From an uncultured Lachnospiraceae bacterium (lineage in GTDB: Bacteria > Bacillota_A > Clostridia > Lachnospirales > Lachnospiraceae), in the NCBI GenBank assembly GCA_946613735.1, contig CAMOFS010000088.1, positions 1 through 6,729 on the forward strand: a DNA stretch of 6,729 nt, in the 5' to 3' direction. Below the pieces are notes generated by a model. That model was given only the letters and a program-made list of their open reading frames with translations, made no database searches and was not told where the DNA came from. Positions 1 through 4,986 of the stretch are shown one piece after another; the stretch's first letter is position 1, and each line of letters starts with the position of its first letter. Position numbers and translations under genes: made by a program.

Positions 1-373
1 CCGGATGGCGGGCAGGACCCCGGTGCCTGAGTCGGAGAGCATCGCATCCCTGGCAGCACACGGTGCCACCATGGTGATCTTTTTATCCGCGGGGATGCTT
101 TTGGAGCTGTCCACGCAGCTTCTGGCAGGAGGGGCCTATACAAAAAAGACCCCGGCAGCCATAGTGTACAAGGCTACTCATCCGGATGAAAAAGTGGTTC
201 GCACCACCATAGGAGAGCTGGCAGAAGCCGGAGAAAAGAATGGCATCAACCGTACCGCGCTGGTGGTAGTAGGGGAGTTTTTAGGTGATGAGTACGAATT
301 ATCTAAGCTATATGATCCTGCTTTTGAGACCGGCTACCGTGGGGTAAGGGATCCTTCGCTGCGCTCAGGATGA
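1..373 (+). CDS. cbiF: Cobalt-precorrin-4 C11-methyltransferase, C-terminal part (5' truncated by window)
   Basis: SAM-dependent methylation of C11 of cobalt-precorrin-4 in anaerobic cobalamin biosynthesis; cytoplasmic. The reading frame is open from base 2 and the start lies upstream; about 123 codons are present, roughly the C-terminal half of a family that is usually about 250 residues. Seen here: AGRTPVPE at the left edge, the ATMVIFLS strand, AAIVYKATHPDEKVV, and the C-terminal VVGEFLGDEYELSKLYDPAF block, all typical of CbiF/CobM. The ATG at base 5 is internal, because AGRTPVPE is mid-protein in the family. The last seven residues (DPSLRSG) and the TGA stop at 371-373 are encoded by the left arm of a palindromic repeat, so the native C-terminus appears to have been replaced or extended. 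cbiE follows after 72 bases, probably in the same transcript. Confidence 0.93.
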   Translation, partial: RMAGRTPVPESESIASLAAHGATMVIFLSAGMLLELSTQLLAGGAYTKKTPAAIVYKATHPDEKVVRTTIGELAEAGEKNGINRTALVVVGEFLGDEYELSKLYDPAFETGYRGVRDPSLRSG

Positions 374-420
374 CAAGAGGGACAGTCGCTCTGTGTCATT
401 CTGAGTGAAGCGAAGAATCT
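349..420. repeat. Palindromic intergenic repeat, copy 1
   Basis: Two 27-base arms in inverted orientation: 349-375 and 394-420, separated by 18 bases. By hand alignment 22 of 27 positions pair, and most mismatches would be tolerated as G-U pairs in RNA. The right arm begins TGTCATTCTGAG and ends GAAGCGAAGAATCT. I recognise this as a dispersed repeat found in many bacterial genomes, known for producing spurious short peptides such as SLRMT or HPERSEG when translated. No T-tract follows, so it is not a convincing terminator. It ends 12 bases before the cbiE ribosome binding site, and its left arm supplies the end of cbiF. Confidence 0.85.
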
Positions 421-445
421 CTTTACAAATACAAAGGAGTTTTTC

Positions 446-1066
446 ATGGAAAAAATAGTCACACTAATCGGTATGGGCTGCGGACCCTTAGGAGTTACCG
501 CGGCAGGCATGATCGCCATAGAAAACGCAGACCTGGTCATGGGGTCGCCCCGGATGATCGAGCTTTTGCCGGAGGTATCGGCCCGGGTGGTTATCGAGAT
601 GCACAGCGATAGGATGTACGAGATCATACGTGATGCAGAGGAAGAAAAAATAGCTGTCCTCTTCAGCGGGGACGTGGGCTTTTACTCAGGCGCCGAGGGT
701 CTCTATGAGATGCTTTTGGAAGCGGAGGAGGAGTACAGGGTGGAGCTGGTGCCGGGAGTCTCAGTGCTTCAGTACCTGGCTGCCAGGCTGGGAATGACCT
801 GGCAGGATATCAGGGTCATAAGCGCCCATGGACGCGAGATCGATCCCGTAAAGCATGCCTTTTCAGGCAAAAAGGTGCTTTTCCTTACCTCATCCGAGGA
901 CGGACTCCACGAGATATGCGCTAAGCTTTGTGAGGCAGGCTTTGAAAATAAGAGGGTGATCGTGGCAGAGAGGCTGGGCTATGAGGATGAAAACATCATC
1001 TACTGTTTGGTGTCCGAAGCCAGGGATATGCCCGTGGACGATCTGAATGTACTTTTGGTGGGATGA
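446..1066 (+). CDS. cbiE: Cobalt-precorrin-7 C5-methyltransferase CbiE
   Basis: SAM-dependent tetrapyrrole methylase that methylates C5 of the corrin ring late in ring assembly; cytoplasmic. The product is 206 residues, the normal length for CbiE alone and much shorter than CobL-type CbiE-CbiT fusions. Seen: the N-terminal GMGCGPLG loop (9-16), FSGDVGFYSG (73-82), VPGVS (102-106) and SAHGR (126-130), in the order expected for this family. The ATG at 446 is preceded by AAAGGAG (433-439) at 6-base spacing. The stop overlaps the start of the next gene in ATGA (1063-1066), implying translational coupling. The partner activity CbiT (C15 methylation and decarboxylation) is not fused here and not encoded next to it, so it should lie elsewhere. 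The CbiE assignment is firm; which SAM contacts are retained is inferred from motif similarity only. Confidence 0.93.
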   Translation: MEKIVTLIGMGCGPLGVTAAGMIAIENADLVMGSPRMIELLPEVSARVVIEMHSDRMYEIIRDAEEEKIAVLFSGDVGFYSGAEGLYEMLLEAEEEYRVELVPGVSVLQYLAARLGMTWQDIRVISAHGREIDPVKHAFSGKKVLFLTSSEDGLHEICAKLCEAGFENKRVIVAERLGYEDENIIYCLVSEARDMPVDDLNVLLVG

Positions 1067-1794
1067 TGAATGAGATATATATTGTGGGGATAGGCCCCGG
1101 AGGAATATCCGATATGACACCCAGGGCAGTGGCTGCCATAGATCACTGCGATGTGATCTGCGGATATGACAGATATATCGATCTGCTGGGCGAGATGGCG
1201 GCGGATAAGCAGGTGATAAAAAATGGTATGCGTGGTGAAGTTAAGCGCTGCCAAAGCGCCATAAGTCTGGCAAGGGATGGTCACAGTGTGGCAGTGGTAT
1301 GCTCGGGTGATGCCGGGATCTACGGCATGGCGGGGCTGATACATGAGATGCTTTCGGATGATACGTCCATCAGAACAGAGGTGGTGCCGGGGATCACTGC
1401 AGCCATAAGCGGAGCGGCTCTTTTGGGGGCACCCCTTATGAATGACTTTGCCGTCATATCACTTTCGGACCAACTGACTCCCTGGGATAGGATAGAAAAG
1501 AGGGTGGCGGCCGTTGCAGCAGCTGACATGGTCGTAGTTTTTTACAATCCCATGTCGCACCACAGACCGGACACCTTAAAAAGAGCCTGTGAGATACTGC
1601 TTGAAAGCAGGCCTGAGGACACTGTCTGCGGCTGGGTGAAAAACATCGGAAGGGATGGGCAGAAGATAAGCATTCTTACATTGGGAGAACTAAAAGACAC
1701 CGGACTTGATATGCTGTGCACCGTTTTTATAGGTGCATCAGATACGAAAAACCTGAATGGACGTATGGTAACTGTCAGGGGATATGATATATGA
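1063..1794 (+). CDS. cbiH: Cobalt-factor III / precorrin-3B C17-methyltransferase (ring contraction)
   Basis: SAM-dependent methylation of C17, coupled in the anaerobic pathway to contraction of the macrocycle. The product has 243 residues, a standard length for a stand-alone CbiH/CobJ; it carries no CbiG or other fused domain. Seen in order: IVGIGPG (7-13), CSGDAGIYGM (80-89), VVPGITA (107-113), GAPLMNDFAVISLSD (122-136), FYNP (160-163) and a C-terminal GWVKNIGR, all hallmarks of CobJ/CbiH. It overlaps cbiE by 4 bases and cbiJ by 4 bases, so the three are very likely one coupled operon. The ATG at 1063 is followed at once by a second ATG at 1066; only a weak GGTGGG lies upstream, which fits initiation by coupling. 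Given early-cobalt (cbi) neighbours I use the cbiH name rather than cobJ. Confidence 0.94.
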   Translation: MMNEIYIVGIGPGGISDMTPRAVAAIDHCDVICGYDRYIDLLGEMAADKQVIKNGMRGEVKRCQSAISLARDGHSVAVVCSGDAGIYGMAGLIHEMLSDDTSIRTEVVPGITAAISGAALLGAPLMNDFAVISLSDQLTPWDRIEKRVAAVAAADMVVVFYNPMSHHRPDTLKRACEILLESRPEDTVCGWVKNIGRDGQKISILTLGELKDTGLDMLCTVFIGASDTKNLNGRMVTVRGYDI

Positions 1795-2480
1795 AGATCT
1801 TTATTTTTGGCGGGACTACCGAGGGCAGGCTTGCCACAGAGGAGTATATAAAAAAAGGTGATGAGGTCACGGTGAGTGTGGCCACAGAGATGGGCGCCGA
1901 GGAGCTTAGCGGACTTACTGCACAGATACTCGTGGGGCGTATGGATGTCTCTGCCATGGAGAAGGCCATTTTGGGATATGATGTGGTCATAGACGCCACC
2001 CATCCCTATGCCGTGGAGGCTACCCAGAATATCAAAACTGCCTGCGCCAACGGAGGCATCGCCTATCAGAGGATAGAGAGAAATGTAGAGTACGACGGGC
2101 AGCTTCCCAACCGCTATTTTGAGGTATCATCCCATACCGAAGCGGCGGAGTATCTGTCAAAGACAGAGGGCAATATCCTGCTTACCACAGGTACGAAGAA
2201 TCTTACGGACTATAGCATACTGGCGCCGGAAAGGCTGTATGCCAGGGTTCTGCCTACCCATGAGGCACTGGATCTCTGTGAAGCGGCGGGCATTCCGAGA
2301 GGACACATCATCGCTATGCATGGGCCTTTTTCATCTGAGCTTGATGTGGCCATGATCCGCCAGTATAATATCAGCCATCTTGTCTCTAAGCAGACCGGGG
2401 CGGTGGGGGGCTTTCCGGAGAAAGTCGAATCCTGCATCATAACAGACGCCGAGCTTGTAGTGGTAAGACAGCAGGAATAG
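1791..2480 (+). CDS. cbiJ: Cobalt-precorrin-6A reductase
   Basis: NAD(P)H-dependent reduction of the corrin macrocycle at the precorrin-6A stage, before CbiE and CbiT act; cytoplasmic. The product is 229 residues, slightly short of the usual roughly 250 but with all blocks present. Seen: a Rossmann-like N-terminus with IFGGTTEGR (5-13), VIDATHPYA (66-74), LLTTGTKNL (130-138), RVLP (152-155), HGPFS (177-181) and LVSKQTGAVGG (197-207). These define the CobK/CbiJ family. The ATG lies in a 4-base overlap with the cbiH stop, and AGGGGA (1777-1782) sits 8 bases upstream, so it can be read both by coupling and independently. It is the last gene of the coupled cbiE-H-J trio; a composite repeat begins 13 bases after its stop. 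Confidence 0.93.
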   Translation: MKIFIFGGTTEGRLATEEYIKKGDEVTVSVATEMGAEELSGLTAQILVGRMDVSAMEKAILGYDVVIDATHPYAVEATQNIKTACANGGIAYQRIERNVEYDGQLPNRYFEVSSHTEAAEYLSKTEGNILLTTGTKNLTDYSILAPERLYARVLPTHEALDLCEAAGIPRGHIIAMHGPFSSELDVAMIRQYNISHLVSKQTGAVGGFPEKVESCIITDAELVVVRQQE

Positions 2481-2493
2481 TCAGGTAAAACCA

Positions 2494-2584
2494 TGTCATT
2501 CAAAGCGAAACGAAAAAAGATTCTTCGGGCTGCGCCCTCAGAATGACAAAAAAACGGTGTCATTCTGAGCGAAGCGAAGAATCT
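2494..2584. repeat. Composite palindromic repeat, copy 2 (three units)
   Basis: Same family as the repeat at 349-420, here as three units. Unit A (2494-2520) is a diverged forward unit matching the consensus at about 20 of 27 positions. Unit B (2518-2548) is inverted and carries an extra GGGCTGCGCCC core; on its own it folds as ATTCT/AGAAT (2520-2524 with 2540-2544) around GGGC/GCCC (2527-2530 with 2534-2537) and a TGC loop. Unit C (2558-2584) is a near-consensus forward unit that pairs with B. No T-tract follows. The element fills most of the 135-base gap between cbiJ and the GNAT gene and ends 21 bases before that gene's ribosome binding site (2606-2611). Confidence 0.85.
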
Positions 2585-2615
2585 TATATCACATAGCAAT
2601 GCAAAAGGAGGAGAT

Positions 2616-3059
2616 ATGGATGTTTCGATAAGGAATATGGAGCTGTCGGATAAGGAAACCGTCCTTGAGATGATGAGGGGCTTTTACTCATCTCCGGCGG
2701 TATCCACTGACGGCTCCGAGGAAATATTTTTAAACGACATAGATAACTGCATCAACGACAAAACCTATGCCGAGGGCTTTGTTTTTAAAAATGGGGATGA
2801 CATCCTGGGATATGCCATGATCGCAAAGAGCTATTCCACAGAGTTCGGGAAAAGATGTATCTGGATAGAGGATCTTTTTATCAGGGAAGCATATCGCGGT
2901 CTGGGCATAGGAAAGAGGTTCTTTGAGCTTATCTTTGAAAGGTTCCCGGACAGCATTTACCGTCTGGAGGTGGAGGAGGAAAACAAAGGCGCCATAGCCC
3001 TGTACGAAAAATGCGGTCTGACCTATCTGCCATATCTGGAGATGATAAGCAATCCATGA
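2616..3059 (+). CDS. GNAT family N-acetyltransferase
   Basis: Predicted acetyl-CoA-dependent N-acyltransferase of 147 residues, a typical single-domain GNAT length; substrate unknown. Seen: an N-terminal IRNMELSDKETVLEMM helix region typical of the fold, the central strand pair ending WIEDLFI (83-89), and the acetyl-CoA pyrophosphate loop YRGLGIGKR (93-101) fitting R-x-x-G-x-G/A. The C-terminal half has LEVEEENKGAIALYEKCGL (117-135), where N123, Y130 and G134 match the usual motif B pattern. The ATG has a strong AGGAGG (2606-2611) 4 bases upstream. It lies between the cobalamin genes and putP, in the same direction, and nothing visible ties it to cobalamin. It could equally act on a protein N-terminus, an amine metabolite or a drug. 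Confidence 0.88.
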   Translation: MDVSIRNMELSDKETVLEMMRGFYSSPAVSTDGSEEIFLNDIDNCINDKTYAEGFVFKNGDDILGYAMIAKSYSTEFGKRCIWIEDLFIREAYRGLGIGKRFFELIFERFPDSIYRLEVEEENKGAIALYEKCGLTYLPYLEMISNP

Positions 3060-3067
3060 TGGACTTT

Positions 3068-3096
3068 TTGGCGATAAAGTGGTAAAGTGATAAAGT
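3068..3096 (+). promoter_or_regulatory. Possible weak promoter upstream of putP
   Basis: TTGGCG (3068-3073) and TAAAGT (3091-3096) are separated by 17 bases, each matching the sigma-A hexamer at four of six positions. The -10 element overlaps the left arm of an inverted repeat. This is a weak match in AT-rich sequence and could be chance; putP may instead be read from an upstream promoter. Confidence 0.25.
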
Positions 3097-3118
3097 TGAA
3101 AATCGTTTTATCACTTTA
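3073..3118. repeat. Three 8-base tandem repeats and a perfect 12-base inverted repeat before putP
   Basis: GATAAAGT (3073-3080), GGTAAAGT (3081-3088) and GATAAAGT (3089-3096) lie head to tail. TAAAGTGATAAA (3083-3094) is exactly inverted as TTTATCACTTTA (3107-3118) with a 12-base spacer. The right arm shares its final A with the putP ribosome binding site AGGAGGG (3118-3124). No T-tract follows, so it is not an ordinary terminator. Its position fits an operator or an RNA hairpin limiting ribosome access; neither is proven. Confidence 0.6.
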
Positions 3119-3128
3119 GGAGGGAACT

Positions 3129-4643
3129 ATGAACACTGTATGCATCGTTATAGCCATCCTTGTCTATCTGGCTATGCTGCTCATCATGGGAGCCAGCTTC
3201 GCAAAGGAAAACCACACGGTGGGAGACTACTACCTGGGTGGCAGAAAGCTGGGGCCTTTTGTTACGGCCATGAGTGCCGAGGCTTCGGATATGTCATCCT
3301 GGCTTTTAATGGGACTGCCGGGAGTGGCTTATGCGGCCGGTATCTGCGACGTTTTCTGGACGGCCCTGGGGCTGGGGATAGGAACCTATTTTAACTGGCT
3401 TTTGGTTGCCAAGCGACTAAGGCAGTATTCCGAGAAAAACAATTCCGTTACCATACCTGATTTCTTTGATCACAGGTTCAGGGATAAAAAGCATGTACTG
3501 ATGCTCATTTCTTCCATTATCATCGTTGTATTTTTCATACCTTATGTAGGCTCCGGCTTTGCAGCCTGCGGAAAGCTTTTTTCATCACTTTTCGGTGTTA
3601 ATTACACCCTGGCCATGCTGGTATCCGCTGCAGTAATAGTGGGATACACGGCTACCGGCGGTTTTCTGGCTGCATCCACCACGGACTTCATCCAATCCAT
3701 CATCATGTCAGTGGCACTTATAGCAGTGGTAGCCTTTGGACTGAATTCCGTTGGAGGCTATGATGTGGTAGCAGCACAGAGTATGAGCCTGGATGGATAT
3801 ATCAGTCTTTTGAATTACCATGATTTTACTACGGGAACAGCAGTATCCTACGGAGGCATCATCACCATCATATCCACCATGGCTTGGGGATTGGGATATT
3901 TCGGTATGCCCCATATCCTGCTGCGCTTTATGGCCATCGAGGATCCCGGCAAGATAAAGCTCTCCCGCCGGATCTCCACTATCTGGGTATTCATCGCAAT
4001 GGGTGTGGCCATTTTCATCGGTATCATGAGCCGTTCCATGGTCAATGCCGGAGTGATCGGAGAGCTGGAGGATTCTGAGAGAGCCGTCATTTCCATCGCC
4101 ACCAAGCTTTCAGAGCTGGGTATACCACAGGCGCTTTTGGCAGGAGTGATCCTGGCGGGTATTCTGGCCTGCACCATGTCCACCTGTGATTCACAGATGC
4201 TGGCTGCATCATCATCCGTTTCCGAGAACATCATACATGAGACCATGGGCATAGAGCTTTCCGAGCATATGCAGATGGTGCTTGCACGCGTGGTACTCAT
4301 TGTCATCTCAGCCATCGGTATTTTCATAGCAAGGGATCCCAACAGCTCCGTATTCGGCATAGTATCCTTTGCATGGGCAGGCTTTGGTGCAGCTTTCGGA
4401 CCGGTAATGATCCTGGCACTTTTTTGGAAGCGCACCAACAGATACGGCGCAGTGGCAGGCATGCTTGGAGGCGGAGCCATGATCTTTATCTGGAAGTTTT
4501 TGATCAAGCCCCTGGGAGGGATCTTTGGCATATATGAGCTTTTGCCTGCATTTATCGTGGGACTGGTGCTCTGTGTTGTCGTAAGCCTTGCTACTCCGGA
4601 GCCTGAAAAGGAGATAATCGAGGAGTACGAGTCCATAGGATAG
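3129..4643 (+). CDS. putP: Sodium/proline symporter (SSS family)
   Basis: Inner-membrane Na+-coupled proline uptake carrier of the solute:sodium symporter family, LeuT fold. The product is 504 residues, nearly the same as E. coli PutP (about 502), and strongly hydrophobic throughout, consistent with about 13 membrane segments. Seen: YYLGGRKLGPFVTAMSAEASDMSSW, split here as LGGRKLGPFVTAMSA and then ASDMSSW, with D54 and S56 matching PutP D55 and S57 in the sodium/substrate region; WGLGYFGMPHILLRFMA from W253; MST (350-352) matching the Na2-site S340/T341 of E. coli PutP; and WAGFGAAFGP (416-425). A strong AGGAGG (3118-3123) lies 5 bases before the ATG. The gene ends 26 bases before an intrinsic terminator. 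Substrate specificity is inferred from close similarity to PutP rather than other SSS members such as pantothenate carriers. Confidence 0.92.
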   Translation: MNTVCIVIAILVYLAMLLIMGASFAKENHTVGDYYLGGRKLGPFVTAMSAEASDMSSWLLMGLPGVAYAAGICDVFWTALGLGIGTYFNWLLVAKRLRQYSEKNNSVTIPDFFDHRFRDKKHVLMLISSIIIVVFFIPYVGSGFAACGKLFSSLFGVNYTLAMLVSAAVIVGYTATGGFLAASTTDFIQSIIMSVALIAVVAFGLNSVGGYDVVAAQSMSLDGYISLLNYHDFTTGTAVSYGGIITIISTMAWGLGYFGMPHILLRFMAIEDPGKIKLSRRISTIWVFIAMGVAIFIGIMSRSMVNAGVIGELEDSERAVISIATKLSELGIPQALLAGVILAGILACTMSTCDSQMLAASSSVSENIIHETMGIELSEHMQMVLARVVLIVISAIGIFIARDPNSSVFGIVSFAWAGFGAAFGPVMILALFWKRTNRYGAVAGMLGGGAMIFIWKFLIKPLGGIFGIYELLPAFIVGLVLCVVVSLATPEPEKEIIEEYESIG

Positions 4644-4669
4644 GACCGTCAAAACACTGTTGTTTTTAA

Positions 4670-4700
4670 GTGGGCTTTCTTTCGAAAGCCTGCTTTTTTT
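4670..4700 (+). terminator. Intrinsic terminator after putP
   Basis: A 10-base-pair stem, 4670-4679 with 4684-4693, includes two G-U pairs; it has a TTTC loop (4680-4683) and is followed directly by seven T (4694-4700). This is a classic Rho-independent terminator ending the putP transcript. Confidence 0.88.
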
Positions 4701-4701
4701 G

Positions 4702-4730
4702 TTGTAATAAGGAGTGGTATAGTGTAGAAT
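4702..4730 (+). promoter_or_regulatory. Sigma-A-like promoter for the riboswitch-cbiK transcript
   Basis: TTGTAA (4702-4707) and TAGAAT (4725-4730) are separated by exactly 17 bases, just after the putP terminator and just before the riboswitch. Transcription would start near 4737. Placement and spacing support it; no experiment does. Confidence 0.6.
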
Positions 4731-4734
4731 AATG

Positions 4735-4915
4735 CAGTATTTATAGCGGACAGGTGTCTGAAGCGGCTTTTGCCGCAGGCAGATGAAAAGGGAAGCCGGT
4801 GAGAATCCGGAGCGATGCCGTCACTGTGTACCGGAGCTTCATACATGTCACTGTGAAAATGGGAAGAGTATGACAGCGTTGATGGAAGCCAGGAGACCTG
4901 CCTGTTTACGCTTGG
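4735..4915 (+). promoter_or_regulatory. Cobalamin (B12) riboswitch aptamer
   Basis: All the conserved blocks of the cobalamin aptamer are present in order: CAGGTG (4751-4756), a GCGGC-TTTT-GCCGC hairpin (4763-4776), GAAAAGGGAA (4785-4794), CCGGTGAGAATCCGG (4796-4810), GTCACTGTG (4820-4828), and the B12 box GCCAGGAGACCTGCC (4888-4902). AGCG (4745-4748) and CGCT (4909-4912) could close the outer P1 stem. It lies in the leader of cbiK and is followed by a terminator-like hairpin, so adenosylcobalamin or a related corrinoid should lower cbiK expression. Outer limits are approximate. Confidence 0.95.
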
Positions 4916-4950
4916 GATTCGATCTGCGGGTCACGGATCAGAGTCTTTTT
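4916..4950 (+). terminator. Riboswitch expression-platform hairpin, probable attenuator
   Basis: GATTCGATC-type pairing: the left arm 4916-4924 pairs with 4936-4945 around one bulged A (4940) and an 11-base loop, followed by five T (4946-4950). It sits directly after the aptamer and 36 bases before the cbiK start, as expected for ligand-dependent termination. Loop bases GCGG (4926-4929) can pair with CCGT (4818-4821) in the aptamer, a possible version of the known L5-L13 kissing contact. Alternative folds were not computed. Confidence 0.6.
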
Positions 4951-4973
4951 ATTATGCAATAATGACCGGACAG

Positions 4974-4979
4974 AAAGGA
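4974..4979 (+). promoter_or_regulatory. Ribosome binding site deciding the cbiK start
   Basis: AAAGGA is 1 base from the ATG at 4981, 4 from the ATG at 4984 and 7 from the ATG at 4987. The spacing favours 4987, which also gives a normal MKK start to the signal peptide. Confidence 0.65.
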
Positions 4980-4986
4980 CATGATG

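Noticed and set aside
5..373. ATG at base 5 as the true start of a small 122-residue protein
   Set aside because: The sequence around it (R-M-A-G-R-T-P-V-P-E) is an internal block of CbiF, and the frame is open to the window edge.
349..420. Repeat copy 1 as a Rho-independent terminator of cbiF
   Set aside because: The stem is plausible but no T-tract follows it on the + strand, and cbiE begins 25 bases later with a good ribosome binding site.
334..627. Minus-strand frame ending in a CHPERSEGS-like peptide over the cbiF-cbiE joint
   Set aside because: The peptide is the familiar spurious translation of the palindromic repeat; the rest is antisense to cbiE.
2494..2584. Repeats as a short CRISPR array
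   Set aside because: Units alternate in orientation, are not evenly spaced, and have no spacers of regular length; no cas gene is present.
2210..2599. Minus-strand frame starting in the composite repeat and running into cbiJ
   Set aside because: Its N-terminal part is repeat translation (FFASLRMT, CHSE) and the rest is antisense to cbiJ.
3848..4636. A 262-codon open frame on the minus strand opposite putP
   Set aside because: It is antisense to a well-recognised transporter, has a low-complexity Met/Ser/Pro/Ile-rich composition typical of reversed membrane-protein codons, and matches no family I know.
4649..4846. Minus-strand frame of 65 codons in the putP-cbiK gap
   Set aside because: It runs through the terminator, promoter and riboswitch aptamer, which fully explain this stretch.
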